64,000 bases of DNA from Bradyrhizobium niftali (GCF_004571025.1 NZ_SPQT01000010.1:124001-188000), one strand, 5' to 3'; positions 24,452 to 37,023 are shown, counted from the stretch's first letter. The notes: generated by a model not told the origin, from the sequence alone. Made by a program: numbers and translations.

Positions 24452-25540
24452 ATGGAACGTCGTAAATTCCTGACGGCAGGCGGATTGGGCCTTGCCGCGA
24501 GTGCCGTTGCTGCGCCGGCGATCGCACAATCGATGCCGGAGGTGAAGTGGCGGCTCGCCGCGAGCTGGCCCAAGGCGCTCGACACGCTCTATGGCGGCTG
24601 CGAATATTTCTGCAAGCGCGTCGCCGAAGTCACCGACAACAAATTCCAGATCCAGCCGTTCGCTGCCGGCGAGATCGTCCCGGGCCTCCAGGTGCTCGAC
24701 GCCGTGTCGAACGGCACCGTCGAGATGGGCAATACGGCGCTGTATTACTATTGGGGCAAGAACCCGGCCTTCACCTTCGGCACGTCGCTGCCGTTCGGCC
24801 TGAACACGCGCGCGCATATCTCTTGGCTGCTGTTCGGCGGCGGGCAGGACCTGCTCAACAATCTCCTCAAGGAGCATAACACGATCGGCGTTCCAACCGG
24901 CTCGACCGGCGCCCAGATGGGCGGCTGGTTCCGGAAGGAGATCAAGTCGATGGAGGATTTCAAGGGCCTCAAATTCCGCGTCGGCGGCTTCGCCGGGACC
25001 ATCATCGCCAAGGTCGGCGGCGTACCGCAGCAGATCGCGGGCGGCGACATCTATCCGGCGCTGGAGAAGGGAACGATCGACGCGGCCGAATGGGTCGGGC
25101 CCTATGACGACGAGAAGCTCGGCTTCGTGAAGGTCGCGAAATTCTACTACTATCCAGGCTGGTGGGAAGGCACCGGCCAGGGCCACAACATCATGAATCT
25201 CGACAAGTGGAACACGCTGCCCAAGCACTACCAGGCCGCGATCGAGATGGCCTCACGCGATACCTTCACGTGGGTCACCGGGAAATACGATTACGTCAAC
25301 CCGCCGGCGCTGAAGCGCCTGCTGGTGGCGGGCGCAATCCTGAAGCCGTTCCCGCAGGAGGTGCTGGAGGCCTGCTACTCCGCCGCGAACGAGATTTACG
25401 CGGATCTCTCCAAGACCAACCCGCACTTCGCCAAGATGTACGCGAGCCTGTCCGCGTTCCGGAACGAATCGCTCGCCTGGATGCAGGTCGCCGAGCTCAG
25501 CTACGACAGCTTCATGATGCGGATGCGCACGCGGACGTGA
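24452..25540 (+). CDS. TRAP-type substrate-binding protein (DctP/TakP-like), orphan
   Basis: 362 residues. The N-terminus MERRKFLTAGGLGLAASAVA, cleaved near AIAQ, is a Tat-like signal without the full twin-Arg consensus. The mature part (VKWRLAASWPKALDTLYGGC, GLKFRVGGFAGTIIAKVGGV, WEGTGQGHNIMN) matches TakP-type binding proteins, known for 2-oxo acids and other carboxylates; the Arg in KFRVGG should hold the carboxylate. No dctQ/dctM genes adjoin it, so it must share a membrane pair elsewhere. Start at ATG 24452 with GGGGAAACGA upstream. A terminator follows. Confidence 0.88.
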   Translation: MERRKFLTAGGLGLAASAVAAPAIAQSMPEVKWRLAASWPKALDTLYGGCEYFCKRVAEVTDNKFQIQPFAAGEIVPGLQVLDAVSNGTVEMGNTALYYYWGKNPAFTFGTSLPFGLNTRAHISWLLFGGGQDLLNNLLKEHNTIGVPTGSTGAQMGGWFRKEIKSMEDFKGLKFRVGGFAGTIIAKVGGVPQQIAGGDIYPALEKGTIDAAEWVGPYDDEKLGFVKVAKFYYYPGWWEGTGQGHNIMNLDKWNTLPKHYQAAIEMASRDTFTWVTGKYDYVNPPALKRLLVAGAILKPFPQEVLEACYSAANEIYADLSKTNPHFAKMYASLSAFRNESLAWMQVAELSYDSFMMRMRTRT

Positions 25541-25579
25541 GGCAGTGAGCCGATAGGTCGAACCACGCTGAAGGTGTCA

Positions 25580-25600
25580 TCGCCCGGCTCGACCGGGCGA
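25580..25600. repeat. Short intergenic hairpin
   Basis: TCGCCCGG, five bases, CCGGGCGA: perfect 8-bp arms just downstream of the TRAP binding protein gene. Sequence style resembles a small dispersed repeat of this genus. Confidence 0.45.
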
Positions 25601-25643
25601 TCCGGTATCTCAGAGACTGTGGTGGAACGGCAAGATCAAAACG

Positions 25644-25675
25644 ACGAAAGCCCCGGAGATCTCTCCGGGGCTTTC
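25644..25675. terminator. Bidirectional terminator
   Basis: 15-bp perfect arms CGAAAGCCCCGGAGA and TCTCCGGGGCTTTCG with a two-base loop, between convergent genes. Minus-strand reading ends TTTCGTCGTTTT; plus-strand reading ends CTTTCGCTTTGG, so it should serve both the TRAP binding protein gene and the pim operon. Confidence 0.75.
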
Positions 25676-25713
25676 GCTTTGGTCTATCAATGCGTCCACG
25701 CGCGAGGCGGCGA

Positions 25714-26856
25714 CTAGATCAACCCGCCCGCGTCGGCGACGCGGCGCTGGTGATAGTCGGTGTCGCCGAACGTGTTCTCGATCATGGTCAGGCGCTTGAA
25801 GTAGTGGCCGATCTTCGCCTCCATGGTCATGCCGATGCCGCCGTGGAGCTGGATCGACTGCTGGCCGACGAATTTCAGTGACTTGCCGATCTGCACCTTG
25901 GCCGCGGCGACCGCGTTGGAGCGTTCCTTGGCGTTCTCGAAGTCGTTCGCCATGGTTGCGAACATCGACATCGAGCGCGCCTGCTCGGCCGCGACGAACA
26001 TGTCGGAGGCACGATGCTGGAGCGACTGGAACGAGCCGATCGCGACGCCGAACTGCTTGCGCGTCTTGATGTACTCGACCGTGGTCTTGAGCGACTCGTC
26101 CATCAGGCCGACCGCTTCGGCGCAAAGCGCGACGCGGGCTTCGTCGACGACGCGTTCGATCAGCGCGAGCGAATCCTCGGGATTGCCGATCGCGGCATCC
26201 GCGCCCACCTCGACACCGGTGAAGGTGATATCGGCGGCGTGCAGGCCGTCCTGGGTCGGGTAGGATTTCCTGGTGACGCCCTTGGCATTCGCGGGCACCA
26301 GAAACACGCCGATCCCGGCCTTGTCGCGGCGGTCACCCCTGGTGCGGGCGGTCACGATGAGCGTGGCGGCGTTCTCGCCGTTGAGCACGACGAATTTTTC
26401 GCCGTCGATGATCCAGCCGTCGCCCTTCTTCTTCGCGGTCGTCGACACATCGAACAGATCGTAGCGGGAGTTCTTCTCGAGCTGGGCAAACGCAAGCGTC
26501 TTGCTGCCGTCGATGATCCCGGGCACATGCGCAGCCTTCTGCGCATCGCTGCCGGCGTGGCGCAGGAAGCCGCCGCCGATCACGACGGTTGCGAGATAGG
26601 GCTCGAGCACCAGCGCTTTGCCGAGCGCTTCCATCACGATCATGGTCTCGACACCGCCGCCGCCGAAGCCGCCATCGGCCTCCGCGAACGGCAGGCCGAG
26701 CAGGCCCTGCTCGGCGAGCTTGCCCCAGACGGCCTGGCTCCAGCCGCCCTTCTCCTTCATGTACTTCTTGCGGCTCTCGAAATCGTAGGAATCGGTCAGC
26801 AGGCCGTCGATGCTTTCCTTGAGAAGCCGCTGCTCCTCGGACAGATCAAAATCCAT
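25714..26856 (-). CDS. pimD: Pimeloyl-CoA dehydrogenase, small subunit
   Basis: 380 residues, acyl-CoA dehydrogenase fold: MDFDLSEEQRLLKESIDGLL, FAEADGGFGGGGVETMIVME, and IQLHGGIGMTMEAKIGHYFK. In R. palustris pimC and pimD encode the large and small subunits of the dehydrogenase acting on dicarboxyl-CoA esters; gene order and sizes here match. Start ATG 26856 has GGAGAGAAAA upstream. Last gene of the pimFABCD operon, closed by a bidirectional terminator. The family's pimE (hydratase) is not found downstream. Confidence 0.88.
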   Translation of the reverse strand: MDFDLSEEQRLLKESIDGLLTDSYDFESRKKYMKEKGGWSQAVWGKLAEQGLLGLPFAEADGGFGGGGVETMIVMEALGKALVLEPYLATVVIGGGFLRHAGSDAQKAAHVPGIIDGSKTLAFAQLEKNSRYDLFDVSTTAKKKGDGWIIDGEKFVVLNGENAATLIVTARTRGDRRDKAGIGVFLVPANAKGVTRKSYPTQDGLHAADITFTGVEVGADAAIGNPEDSLALIERVVDEARVALCAEAVGLMDESLKTTVEYIKTRKQFGVAIGSFQSLQHRASDMFVAAEQARSMSMFATMANDFENAKERSNAVAAAKVQIGKSLKFVGQQSIQLHGGIGMTMEAKIGHYFKRLTMIENTFGDTDYHQRRVADAGGLI

Positions 26857-26907
26857 TTTTCTCTCCAAATCGGCGGGAATTGCCCTGCCGTCGCCTCACC
26901 CTCAGAC

Positions 26908-27004
26908 GTCATCCCCGCGAAGGCGGGGATCCAGTAAACGCAGCCGCCTGCCGTACTCACGACCGCCGCGGCGTACTGGGTCCCCCGCCTTCGCGGGGGA
27001 CGAC
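26908..27004. repeat. Palindromic intergenic repeat, family R3-like (copy 5)
   Basis: GTCATCCCCGCGAAGGCGGG pairs with CCCGCCTTCGCGGGGGACGA across about 60 bases. It fills the pimC-pimD gap inside an otherwise continuous operon. Confidence 0.8.
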
Positions 27005-27019
27005 ACCGTCATTGTTGAC

Positions 27020-28210
27020 TCACAGCCCCAGCACCGCCTTGGCGATGATGTTGCGCTGGATCTCGTTGGAGCCGCCGTAGATCGAGACCTTGCGGTTGTT
27101 GAAGTAGCTCGGCGCGATCTGGGCGGTCCACTCCATGGCTTCGTTGGAGCCGTCGTCGCCGTGCACGTCGTAAGGCGCGGCGAACGGGCCGATCACTTCC
27201 ATCAAGAGCTCGGTGGTGGTCTGCTGGATCTCGGAGCCCTTGATCTTCAGCACGGACGAGGCCGGATTGGGCTTGCCCTTGCCGTGCTTGCCTTCGTCGG
27301 CGACGACGCGGAGCTGCGTCAGCTCGAGCGCCTTCAGCTCGATCTCGCACGCGGCCAGCTTCTCGCGGAAGGCGGCGTCCTGGATGATCGGCTTGCCGCC
27401 GGATTCGACCTTGGAGGCCAGATCGCGGATGCGGCGCAGCCGCTCCTTGGAGACGCCGACCCGCGCGATGCCGGTGCGCTCATTGCCGAGCAGGAATTTG
27501 GCGTAATCCCAGCCCTTGTTCTCCTCGCCGATGAGGTTCTCGTACGGCACTTCGACGTCGTCGAAGAACACCTCGTTGACCTCGACGCCGCCGTCGATGG
27601 TCTGGATCGGGCGCACGGTGACGCCCTTCGACTTCATCGAGAACACGATGAAGGAGATGCCCATCTGCTTCTTGGCGCCGGGATCGGTGCGGCAGAGGCA
27701 GAAGATCATGTCGGCGTGCTGGGCCAGCGTCGTCCAGGTCTTCTGGCCGTTGATGATCCACTTGTCGCCCTTGCGCTCGGCTTTCGTCTTCAGCGAGGCG
27801 AGATCGGAGCCGGAGCCGGGCTCGGAGAAGCCCTGGCACCACCAATCGTCAACGTTGGCAATGCGCGGCAGATACTTCTTCTTCTGCTCCTCGTTGCCGA
27901 AGGTGTAGATGACGGGGCCGACCATGCTGACGCCGAAGGCGAGCGGCTGCGGCGCCGGATAGGACTGCAGCTCCTCGTTGAAGATGTAGTGCTGCACGGA
28001 TGTCCAGCCGGTGCCGCCATATTGCTTGGGCCAGTGGCTGACGCCCCAGCCCTTCTTGTTGAGGATGCGCCACCACGTCACCATCTCGTCCTTCGAGAGG
28101 TGACGGCCCTCGACCAGCTTGCGCCGCGTATCCGGCGGCACGTTGTCGCGGAAGAATGACCGTACTTCCTCGCGAAACGCCTGCTCTTCTTTCGTGAATG
28201 CGAGATCCAT
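27020..28210 (-). CDS. pimC: Pimeloyl-CoA dehydrogenase, large subunit
   Basis: 396 residues, larger acyl-CoA dehydrogenase type: MDLAFTKEEQAFREEVRSFF, WWCQGFSEPGSGSDLASLKT, INGQKTWTTLAQHADMIFCL, and C-terminal SIYGGSNEIQRNIIAKAVLG. With the small subunit it should desaturate pimeloyl-CoA and other dicarboxyl-CoA esters, donating electrons to ETF. Excellent leader (AGGAGG, five bases before the ATG). Separated from pimB and pimD by R3-type palindromes that interrupt an otherwise tight operon. Confidence 0.9.
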   Translation of the reverse strand: MDLAFTKEEQAFREEVRSFFRDNVPPDTRRKLVEGRHLSKDEMVTWWRILNKKGWGVSHWPKQYGGTGWTSVQHYIFNEELQSYPAPQPLAFGVSMVGPVIYTFGNEEQKKKYLPRIANVDDWWCQGFSEPGSGSDLASLKTKAERKGDKWIINGQKTWTTLAQHADMIFCLCRTDPGAKKQMGISFIVFSMKSKGVTVRPIQTIDGGVEVNEVFFDDVEVPYENLIGEENKGWDYAKFLLGNERTGIARVGVSKERLRRIRDLASKVESGGKPIIQDAAFREKLAACEIELKALELTQLRVVADEGKHGKGKPNPASSVLKIKGSEIQQTTTELLMEVIGPFAAPYDVHGDDGSNEAMEWTAQIAPSYFNNRKVSIYGGSNEIQRNIIAKAVLGL

Positions 28211-28234
28211 CGGATCCTCCTGTGAGCTTCTTTT

Positions 28235-28373
28235 GTCGTCCCGGCGAAGGCCGGGACCCATAACCACAACTCTTCATTGTCCTGCACAGGCCATTATCGT
28301 CTGTGCCCCATACTCCTGCCGCGGAGTATGGGTCCCGGCTCCCGTGCGCAATTGCGCACTAGGCCGGGACGAC
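28235..28373. repeat. Palindromic intergenic repeat, family R3-like (copy 6)
   Basis: GTCGTCCCGGCGAAGGCCGG at one end and AGGCCGGGACGAC at the other; inner arms CCCCATACTCC and GGAGTATGGG(T). Fills the pimB-pimC gap. Confidence 0.75.
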
Positions 28374-28375
28374 AA

Positions 28376-29563
28376 CTACTGCAGCACCTCGAACAATCCC
28401 GCCGCGCCCATGCCGCCGCCGACGCACATGGTGACGACCGCGTACTTGGCCTTGCGGCGGCGGCCTTCGATCAGGGCGTGGCCGGTCAGGCGCGCGCCGG
28501 ACATGCCGTAGGGATGGCCGACCGAGATCGCACCGCCGTCGACATTGATCTTCTCGGGATCGATGCCGAGCTTGTCGCGGCAATACAGCACCTGCACCGC
28601 GAAGGCTTCGTTCAGCTCCCAGAGGCCAATGTCGTCGACGGTGAGGCCGTGGCGCTTGAGCAGGCGCGGCACGGCGAAGACCGGGCCGATGCCCATCTCG
28701 TCCGGCTCGCAGCCGGCGGAGACGAAGCCGCGGAAGATGCCGAGCGGCTGCAGGCCGCGCTTCGCCGCTTCCTTGTCGCTCATGATGACGGAGGCGCTGG
28801 CGCCGTCCGAGAGCTGGCTGGCGTTGCCGGCGGTGATCGAAAAACCTTCGCCGCGCACGGGCTTGAGGCCGGCGAGGCCCTCGGCGGTGGTCTCGGGGCG
28901 CGGACCCTCGTCCTGCGAGAGCGTGACGTCCTTGAAGGAGACCTCGCCGGTCGCCTTGTCCGTGACCGCCATTTTGGTGGTGATCGGCGCGAGCTCGTCC
29001 TTGAACTTGCCGCCCTGCTGGGCTGCCGCGGTGCGGCGCTGGCTCTCCAGCGAATATTCGTCCTGCTTCTCGCGCGAGATGCCGTAGCGCTTGGCGACGA
29101 TTTCGGCCGTGTCGATCATGGGCATGTAGACCTCGCCCTTGATCTTGAGCAGTGCCGGGTCCTGGGCGTGGAAGCCGTTCATCTTGTCGTTCTGCACCAG
29201 CGAGATCGACTCGCCGCCGCCGCCGACCGCGATCTCGACGCCGTCGAAGATCACCGAGCGCGCGGCGAGCGCGATGGCCTGGAGGCCCGAGGCGCATTGC
29301 CGGTCGATGGTGGTGCCGGCGACGGTGACGGGAAGGCCGGCCCGGAGCAGCGCCTTGCGCGCGATGTTGCCGCCGGTCGCCCCCTGCTGGAGGGCGGCGC
29401 CCATCACGACGTCCTCGACCTCCTTCGGATCGACCTTGGCGCGGGCGACGGCTTCGCCGATGGCGTGGCCGAGCAGCGTGGCGCCCTCGGTGGCGTTGAG
29501 CATGCCGCGATAGGCCTTGCCGATCGGCGTGCGGGCGGTGGAAACGATGACGGCGTCGGTCAA
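28376..29563 (-). CDS. pimB: Thiolase of dicarboxyl-CoA degradation
   Basis: 395 residues. Nucleophile Cys90 in [58 protein letters not shown] (His), and the second cysteine in [12 protein letters not shown]. Cleaves 3-ketodicarboxyl-CoA with CoA to release acetyl-CoA. The start is a TTG preceded by AGGAGG seven bases upstream, and it overlaps the pimA stop codon (TTGA), implying coupled translation. Position between ligase and dehydrogenases matches the R. palustris pim operon. Confidence 0.9.
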   Translation of the reverse strand: MTDAVIVSTARTPIGKAYRGMLNATEGATLLGHAIGEAVARAKVDPKEVEDVVMGAALQQGATGGNIARKALLRAGLPVTVAGTTIDRQCASGLQAIALAARSVIFDGVEIAVGGGGESISLVQNDKMNGFHAQDPALLKIKGEVYMPMIDTAEIVAKRYGISREKQDEYSLESQRRTAAAQQGGKFKDELAPITTKMAVTDKATGEVSFKDVTLSQDEGPRPETTAEGLAGLKPVRGEGFSITAGNASQLSDGASASVIMSDKEAAKRGLQPLGIFRGFVSAGCEPDEMGIGPVFAVPRLLKRHGLTVDDIGLWELNEAFAVQVLYCRDKLGIDPEKINVDGGAISVGHPYGMSGARLTGHALIEGRRRKAKYAVVTMCVGGGMGAAGLFEVLQ

Positions 29564-31242
29564 GAGCGACCTCCTGATACGGTTTTGGTGGATTGTGACG
29601 ATTTCTGCTGCTGGCGCAATTCGTGACGCGACAGCTTTCCGACCGGTGTGCGCGGCAAATCGTCGACGAAGGCGACCTCGGCCGGCAATTCGTGCTTACC
29701 GAGCTTGCCGGCGAGCTGGGTGCGCAGCTCCTCGAGCGAGAACGGTTTGGCGTCGGGCCTCAGCTTGATGAAGGCCTTGGCGGCCTCGCCGCGATACTGG
29801 TCGGGAATGCCGAGCACGATCACCTCGTGCACGCCGGGAATGGTGTAGATCGCCTGCTCGATCATCTGCGGATAGACGTTGAAGCCGCCGGAGATGATCA
29901 TGTCCTTCTTGCGGTCGACCAGGAAGAAATAGCCGTCGGTATCGACATAGCCGATGTCGCCGGTGAGGAAGCGGCCGTCGATGAAAGCCTCCGCGGATCC
30001 CGCTGGCTTGTTCCAGTACCCCTTGGTGACGTTCGGGCCCTTGATGCGGATCTCGCCGACTTCGCCAGGCGGCAGCACTTTTGTCGGATCGTCCAGCGAC
30101 ACCACGTCGAGCTCGATGCCGGGCAGCATCAGGCCGATCGAGCCGGGCTTGTCCGGTCCTGTCGGCGGATGGCCGGTGCCGGGCGAGCAGGTCTCGGTCA
30201 TGCCCCAGCCGCTGCGCAGCTTCTTGCCGACCTTGCGCTCGAAGAAGCTGGCGATCTCCACCGGCAGCGGCGCGCCGCCGGAGCCGATCGTGGCGAGCGA
30301 GGAGAAATCGCGCTTGTCGAGATCCGGCAACGCCGCGATCGCGATCCACATCGTCGGCACGCCCGGAAAGTATGTCGCGCGCTTGACCTCGATGTCGCGC
30401 ATCACGGCCTCGACGTCGAAACGCTGGTGCAGCGAGATCAGGTTGCCGCGGTGGAGCGAGGACAGCAGCACGACGGTGAGCGCATAGATGTGAAACAGCG
30501 GCAGCACGCAGATCACGCGCTCGATGACGTCGCCGCGCGTCGCGCGCGACGGCTTGCCCCAGACGTCGTAGATCGACACCGCCGAGGTGAGGTTGCCGTG
30601 CGTGAGCATCGCGCCCTTGGGCAGGCCGGTGGTGCCGCCGGTATATTGCAGCAGGGCGACGTCGTCGGCTGTCACTTTCGGCCATTCTGCCGGCGCGGCC
30701 GCGCCCTCGACGAAGGCTTTGAACGTGACGATGCGGGGATCGTCGGGGATCGCCGCCTGCGGCGTGCCGACCTTGCCCCAATTGTCGTCCTCGCAGACGA
30801 CGAGGCGGTCGATCAGGCCCTTCTCCAGGAATTTCAGCGCGGTCGGCAGCAGCGCGGCGAGGTTGGAGGTGACCAGAACGCGCGAGCCGGAGTCGGACAC
30901 CTTGTGCGTCAGCGCGATCTCGCCGTCGAGCGGAGAAAGGTGCGCGACGCGGCTGCCTGCCTTCAGCGCACCGAAGAAATTGACGGGGTGATCAGGCGTG
31001 TTGCCGAGGAACAGCGCGACGGAGGTGTTCTTGCCGCAGCCGGCGCGGAGGAACGCCGCCGCTGCGCGCTCGGCCATCGCGGCGAGCTCGGTGTAGGTGA
31101 TCGGACGGTCGCGGAATTCCAGCGCCGTGCGCGGGCCGTAATCGGCGGCGGCTTTCGACAAGAGGTCAGGCAGCGAGCCCTGGACGATGGTGTCGTCCCA
31201 ACGCACGCCCTCGGGATAAAACTGTTCGCCGGGATGGGTCAT
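29560..31242 (-). CDS. pimA: Dicarboxylic acid/long-chain acid CoA ligase
   Basis: 560 residues, ANL superfamily. [20 protein letters not shown] (ATP motif), [37 protein letters not shown], and the catalytic Lys in [14 protein letters not shown]. In R. palustris PimA is an acyl-CoA ligase for C7-C14 dicarboxylates and fatty acids; gene order here supports the same role. The leader before the ATG at 31242 is weak, and an R4 repeat separates it from pimF, so expression relative to pimF may be tuned at the RNA level. Confidence 0.87.
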   Translation of the reverse strand: MTHPGEQFYPEGVRWDDTIVQGSLPDLLSKAAADYGPRTALEFRDRPITYTELAAMAERAAAAFLRAGCGKNTSVALFLGNTPDHPVNFFGALKAGSRVAHLSPLDGEIALTHKVSDSGSRVLVTSNLAALLPTALKFLEKGLIDRLVVCEDDNWGKVGTPQAAIPDDPRIVTFKAFVEGAAAPAEWPKVTADDVALLQYTGGTTGLPKGAMLTHGNLTSAVSIYDVWGKPSRATRGDVIERVICVLPLFHIYALTVVLLSSLHRGNLISLHQRFDVEAVMRDIEVKRATYFPGVPTMWIAIAALPDLDKRDFSSLATIGSGGAPLPVEIASFFERKVGKKLRSGWGMTETCSPGTGHPPTGPDKPGSIGLMLPGIELDVVSLDDPTKVLPPGEVGEIRIKGPNVTKGYWNKPAGSAEAFIDGRFLTGDIGYVDTDGYFFLVDRKKDMIISGGFNVYPQMIEQAIYTIPGVHEVIVLGIPDQYRGEAAKAFIKLRPDAKPFSLEELRTQLAGKLGKHELPAEVAFVDDLPRTPVGKLSRHELRQQQKSSQSTKTVSGGRS

Positions 31243-31305
31243 TTCAGTTCGTTACTCTGCGACGCTAGCAGCGATTCCAAGTGAGGTGAGCACACTGCCC
31301 GAGCT

Positions 31306-31413
31306 CCCTTCCCCCTTGCGGGGAAGGGTTGGGGAAGGGGGTAGCCACAAACTCTGACCTCGCCCGGGGCTACCCCCCTCCCTGCCCCTCCCCCGCAAGG
31401 GGGGAGGGAACGG
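31306..31413. repeat. Palindromic intergenic repeat, family R4 (copy 3)
   Basis: CTTCCCCCTTGCGGGGAAGG with CTCCCCCGCAAGGGGGGAGG at the other end; inner GGGGTAGCC and GGCTACCCC pair. Lies between pimF and pimA in the operon. Confidence 0.75.
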
Positions 31414-31462
31414 AGAGGGAGTCGCCCGGAGCCGGATTTCGCGGCCACTGCGCCCAATTCGA

Positions 31463-33559
<2,097 letters not shown>

Positions 33560-33603
33560 GGTTTCCCTCCTTGGTGGGGATTTACTTTTGTTCGATTTCG
33601 CGG

Positions 33604-33622
33604 TGCGGAATTTAATTCCGCA
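33604..33622. promoter_or_regulatory. IclR-type operator between pimF and iclR
   Basis: TGCGGAATT-T-AATTCCGCA, a perfect palindrome with 9-base arms about a single T. IclR-family proteins bind such GCGGAAT/ATTCCGC dyads. On the minus strand TTGACA (33662-33657) and TAACCC lie upstream with 17-base spacing, so the site would sit just after the pimF start point. Direct binding is inferred. Confidence 0.65.
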
Positions 33623-33689
33623 TCTTGACGGCAGGGTTATTTTGAAGCACGCACGTTGTCAACGACTCCGCGCAAGAAGCAGATCAGGG

Positions 33690-34556
33690 ATGAAGCGTAC
33701 AGGAAAGAAGACTGCGACCGATCGGAATTTCGTCGTCGCGCTTTCCCGCGGACTTGATGTATTGCGCGCATTCCAACCCAGCGACGGCCTTCTCGGCAAC
33801 CAGGAGATCGCGGCCCGCACCAACCTGCCCAAGCCGACCGTTTCGCGCCTGACCTACACGTTGACGAAGCTCGGTTATCTGACGCCGGTTCCCCGCTTCG
33901 AGAAATATCAGCTCGCGCCGGCCGCGATGGCGCTCGGTTATGCGGCGTTGTCCAATCTCGGTGTTCGACATTTGTCCGAGCCGTTTCGCGAGGAAGTGAT
34001 GCGCGCGACCGGCGGCGCGGTCGCGATCGGGGGCCGCGACCGTCACAGCATGATCTATTTCGGGCAGAGCCGTGGCAGCGAGACGGTCGGCGTTCAACTC
34101 GACGTCGGCTCCCGCGTGCCGATCGCAACCAGCGCAATGGGCCGCGCCTATTTCTGGGCGCTGGCCGAAGAAGATCGCGCCGAGCTGTCGCGCGTCCTGC
34201 GCGAGCATTACGGCAGCCGCTGGCCGAAGATGCGCGATGGCCTCGAACGTTCCGGCGAGACCGTCGCGAAATACGGCTTTGCGATTTCCGTCGGCGACTG
34301 GCACGACGACATCGGCGCCGCCGGCGTCGCGCTCAAGCTCAACGATGGAACCGGACCTTACGCATTCAATTGCGGCGCGCCCGCATTCCGCTTCACGGAA
34401 GAGCGTTTGATCAACGACATTGGACCGCGTCTGCTTGCGATGGTAAGGAACATCGAAGCGGCACTCGGGGGTCTGATGCCGCATTCCAAAAAAGAAGTCA
34501 GCAAAAAGCTGAAATCAGGAGGAAAAGTTGCGCGTGTGGCCGAGGGGTTCAGATAG
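33690..34556 (+). CDS. IclR-family regulator of the pim operon
   Basis: 288 residues from ATG 33690 (leader CAGGGA is close, so the start is tentative). N-terminal winged helix-turn-helix (RGLDVLRAFQPSDGLLGNQE, NLPKPTVSRLTYTLTKLGYL) and C-terminal IclR effector domain (GVQLDVGSRVPIATSAMGRA, AISVGDWHDDIGAAGVAL). A Lys/Ser-rich tail of about 25 residues follows. Divergent from pimF with a perfect IclR-type dyad between them, so it probably controls dicarboxylate degradation in response to a pathway CoA ester or free acid. Confidence 0.88.
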   Translation: MKRTGKKTATDRNFVVALSRGLDVLRAFQPSDGLLGNQEIAARTNLPKPTVSRLTYTLTKLGYLTPVPRFEKYQLAPAAMALGYAALSNLGVRHLSEPFREEVMRATGGAVAIGGRDRHSMIYFGQSRGSETVGVQLDVGSRVPIATSAMGRAYFWALAEEDRAELSRVLREHYGSRWPKMRDGLERSGETVAKYGFAISVGDWHDDIGAAGVALKLNDGTGPYAFNCGAPAFRFTEERLINDIGPRLLAMVRNIEAALGGLMPHSKKEVSKKLKSGGKVARVAEGFR

Positions 34557-34622
34557 CCTTTGTCATGATCGGGAGCGGTTCGCATCGCCCCGTCGCCCAC
34601 TGAAATTCGCGGGCGAGACGAG

Positions 34623-35416
34623 ATGACGCAGGCACAGCTCGCGCAGGGGACATCGCCCCTGCTCGCGGTTCGCGACGTCAGCGTCGTGTTCGGCGGCATC
34701 ATTGCGCTCAACGGTGTGTCCTTCGACATGCACAAGGGCCAGATCCTCGGATTGATCGGCCCCAACGGCGCCGGCAAGACGACGCTCTTCAACTGCCTGT
34801 CGCGGCTCTACCAGCCGTCGTCCGGCGACATCCTGATGGAGGGCGCGAGCATCCTGTCGCGGCCGCCGCACCGGATCGCCGAGATCGGCATCGGCCGCAC
34901 CTTCCAGAACGTGGCGTTGTTTCCGAACCTGTCGGTGATGGACAACGTCCGCGTCGGCACGCATGCGCGCACCTCCAGCGACATCATCAGCGACTCGCTG
35001 CGCCTCGCCTGGATTCGCCGCAGCGAGACCGACGTCAACAAGAAGGTGCACGAGATCCTCGCCTATCTCGACCTCGAGGACGTCGCCCACACCGTGGTGT
35101 CCGGCCTGCCCTTCGGCACCCAGAAGCGCGTCGAGCTGGCGCGCGCGCTGGCGGCGGACCCGAAGATCCTGCTGCTCGACGAGCCGGCCGGCGGCCTCAA
35201 CCACGAGGAAGTCCACGTGCTCGGCGACCTGATCCGCCGCATCCGCGACGACCGCCACATGACCGTGCTGCTGGTCGAGCATCACATGGGCCTCGTGATG
35301 TCGATCGCCGACCACGTCGTCGCGCTCAATTTCGGCAAGAAGCTCGCGGAAGGCACGCCCGCGCAGGTGCAGGCGGACCCCGACGTCATCAAGGCCTATC
35401 TCGGGAGCAAGGACCA

Positions 35417-35420
<4 letters not shown>
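34623..35420 (+). CDS. livG: ABC transporter ATPase, LivG type
   Basis: 265 residues. Walker [16 protein letters not shown], the LivG-typical FQNVALFPNLSVMDNV, signature LPFGTQKRVELARALAADP (a non-canonical variant of LSGGQ seen in this subgroup), Walker B ILLLDEPAGGLNHEE, and H-loop LVEHHMG. One of two ATPases energising a hydrophobic/carboxylate importer. Stop overlaps the start of livF (ATGA). The transporter follows the pim regulator directly, so the cargo is more likely a dicarboxylate or fatty acid than an amino acid. Confidence 0.92.
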
Positions 35421-36130
<710 letters not shown>

Positions 36131-36142
36131 GGAGCCGGCACG

Positions 36143-37021
36143 ATGGAGCTGTTCACCAACCAAGTGCTGGCCGGCATCGCCACGGGCGCGATCTATGCCT
36201 GCATGGCGCTCGCGGTCGTCATGATCTACCAGGCCATCGACCATCTCAACTTCGCGCAGGGTGAGATGGCGATGTTCTCGACCTTCACCTCCTGGCAGCT
36301 GATGCAGTGGGGCATCCCCTACTGGGCCGCTTTCGTCATCACGCTGGCGCTCTCCTTCGTCGCCGGCATCGCGATCGAGCGCATTCTGTTCAAGCCTCTG
36401 GCGAAGGCGCCGGTGCTGACCAACGTCGCCGGCTTCATCGCGCTGTTCGCGATCATCAACTCCTCGGCCGGCCTGATCTGGGACTTCACCATCAAGCAAT
36501 ATCCGACCCCGTTCGGCTCATCGCCGTTCCTCGGCAGCCAGCTGATCTCGACCCACCAGGCCGGCATGATCGGCGTCACCGTGCTGCTGCTGCTCGGCCT
36601 CTACTTCTTCTTCCAGTACACGCGCATCGGCCTCGCCATGCGCGCGGCCGCCTCGGTGCCTGAATCGGCCCGCCTCGTCGGCATTAACACGTCCTGGATG
36701 ATCGCGCTCGGCTGGGGCATGGCGACCGCGATCGGCGCGATCGCCGGCATGCTGATCGCCCCCGTCGTGTTCCTGGAGCCGAACATGATGGGCGGCGTGC
36801 TGATCTACGGCTTTGCCGCCGCAGTGCTCGGCGGTCTCACCAGCCCGTTCGGCGCCGTGGTCGGCGGCTTCCTGGTCGGCATCTTCGAGAACCTCGCCGG
36901 CACCTACATCCCCGGCGTCGGCAACGAGCTGAAACTGCCGATCGCGCTCGCGCTGATCATCTCCGTCCTGGTCGTCAAACCCGCTGGCCTGTTCGGCCGG
37001 CACATCGTCAAGCGAGTTTGA
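36143..37021 (+). CDS. livH: ABC transporter permease, LivH type
   Basis: 292 residues with about eight hydrophobic segments. GIATGAIYACMALAVVMIYQ and HLNFAQGEMAMFSTF are the LivH N-terminal signature; VPESARLVGINTSWMIALGW carries the cytoplasmic coupling loop; AAVLGGLTSPFGAVVGGFLV ends the core. Inner-membrane channel half with livM. Leader AGGAG lies eight bases before the ATG. Confidence 0.93.
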   Translation: MELFTNQVLAGIATGAIYACMALAVVMIYQAIDHLNFAQGEMAMFSTFTSWQLMQWGIPYWAAFVITLALSFVAGIAIERILFKPLAKAPVLTNVAGFIALFAIINSSAGLIWDFTIKQYPTPFGSSPFLGSQLISTHQAGMIGVTVLLLLGLYFFFQYTRIGLAMRAAASVPESARLVGINTSWMIALGWGMATAIGAIAGMLIAPVVFLEPNMMGGVLIYGFAAAVLGGLTSPFGAVVGGFLVGIFENLAGTYIPGVGNELKLPIALALIISVLVVKPAGLFGRHIVKRV

Positions 37022-37023
37022 TC

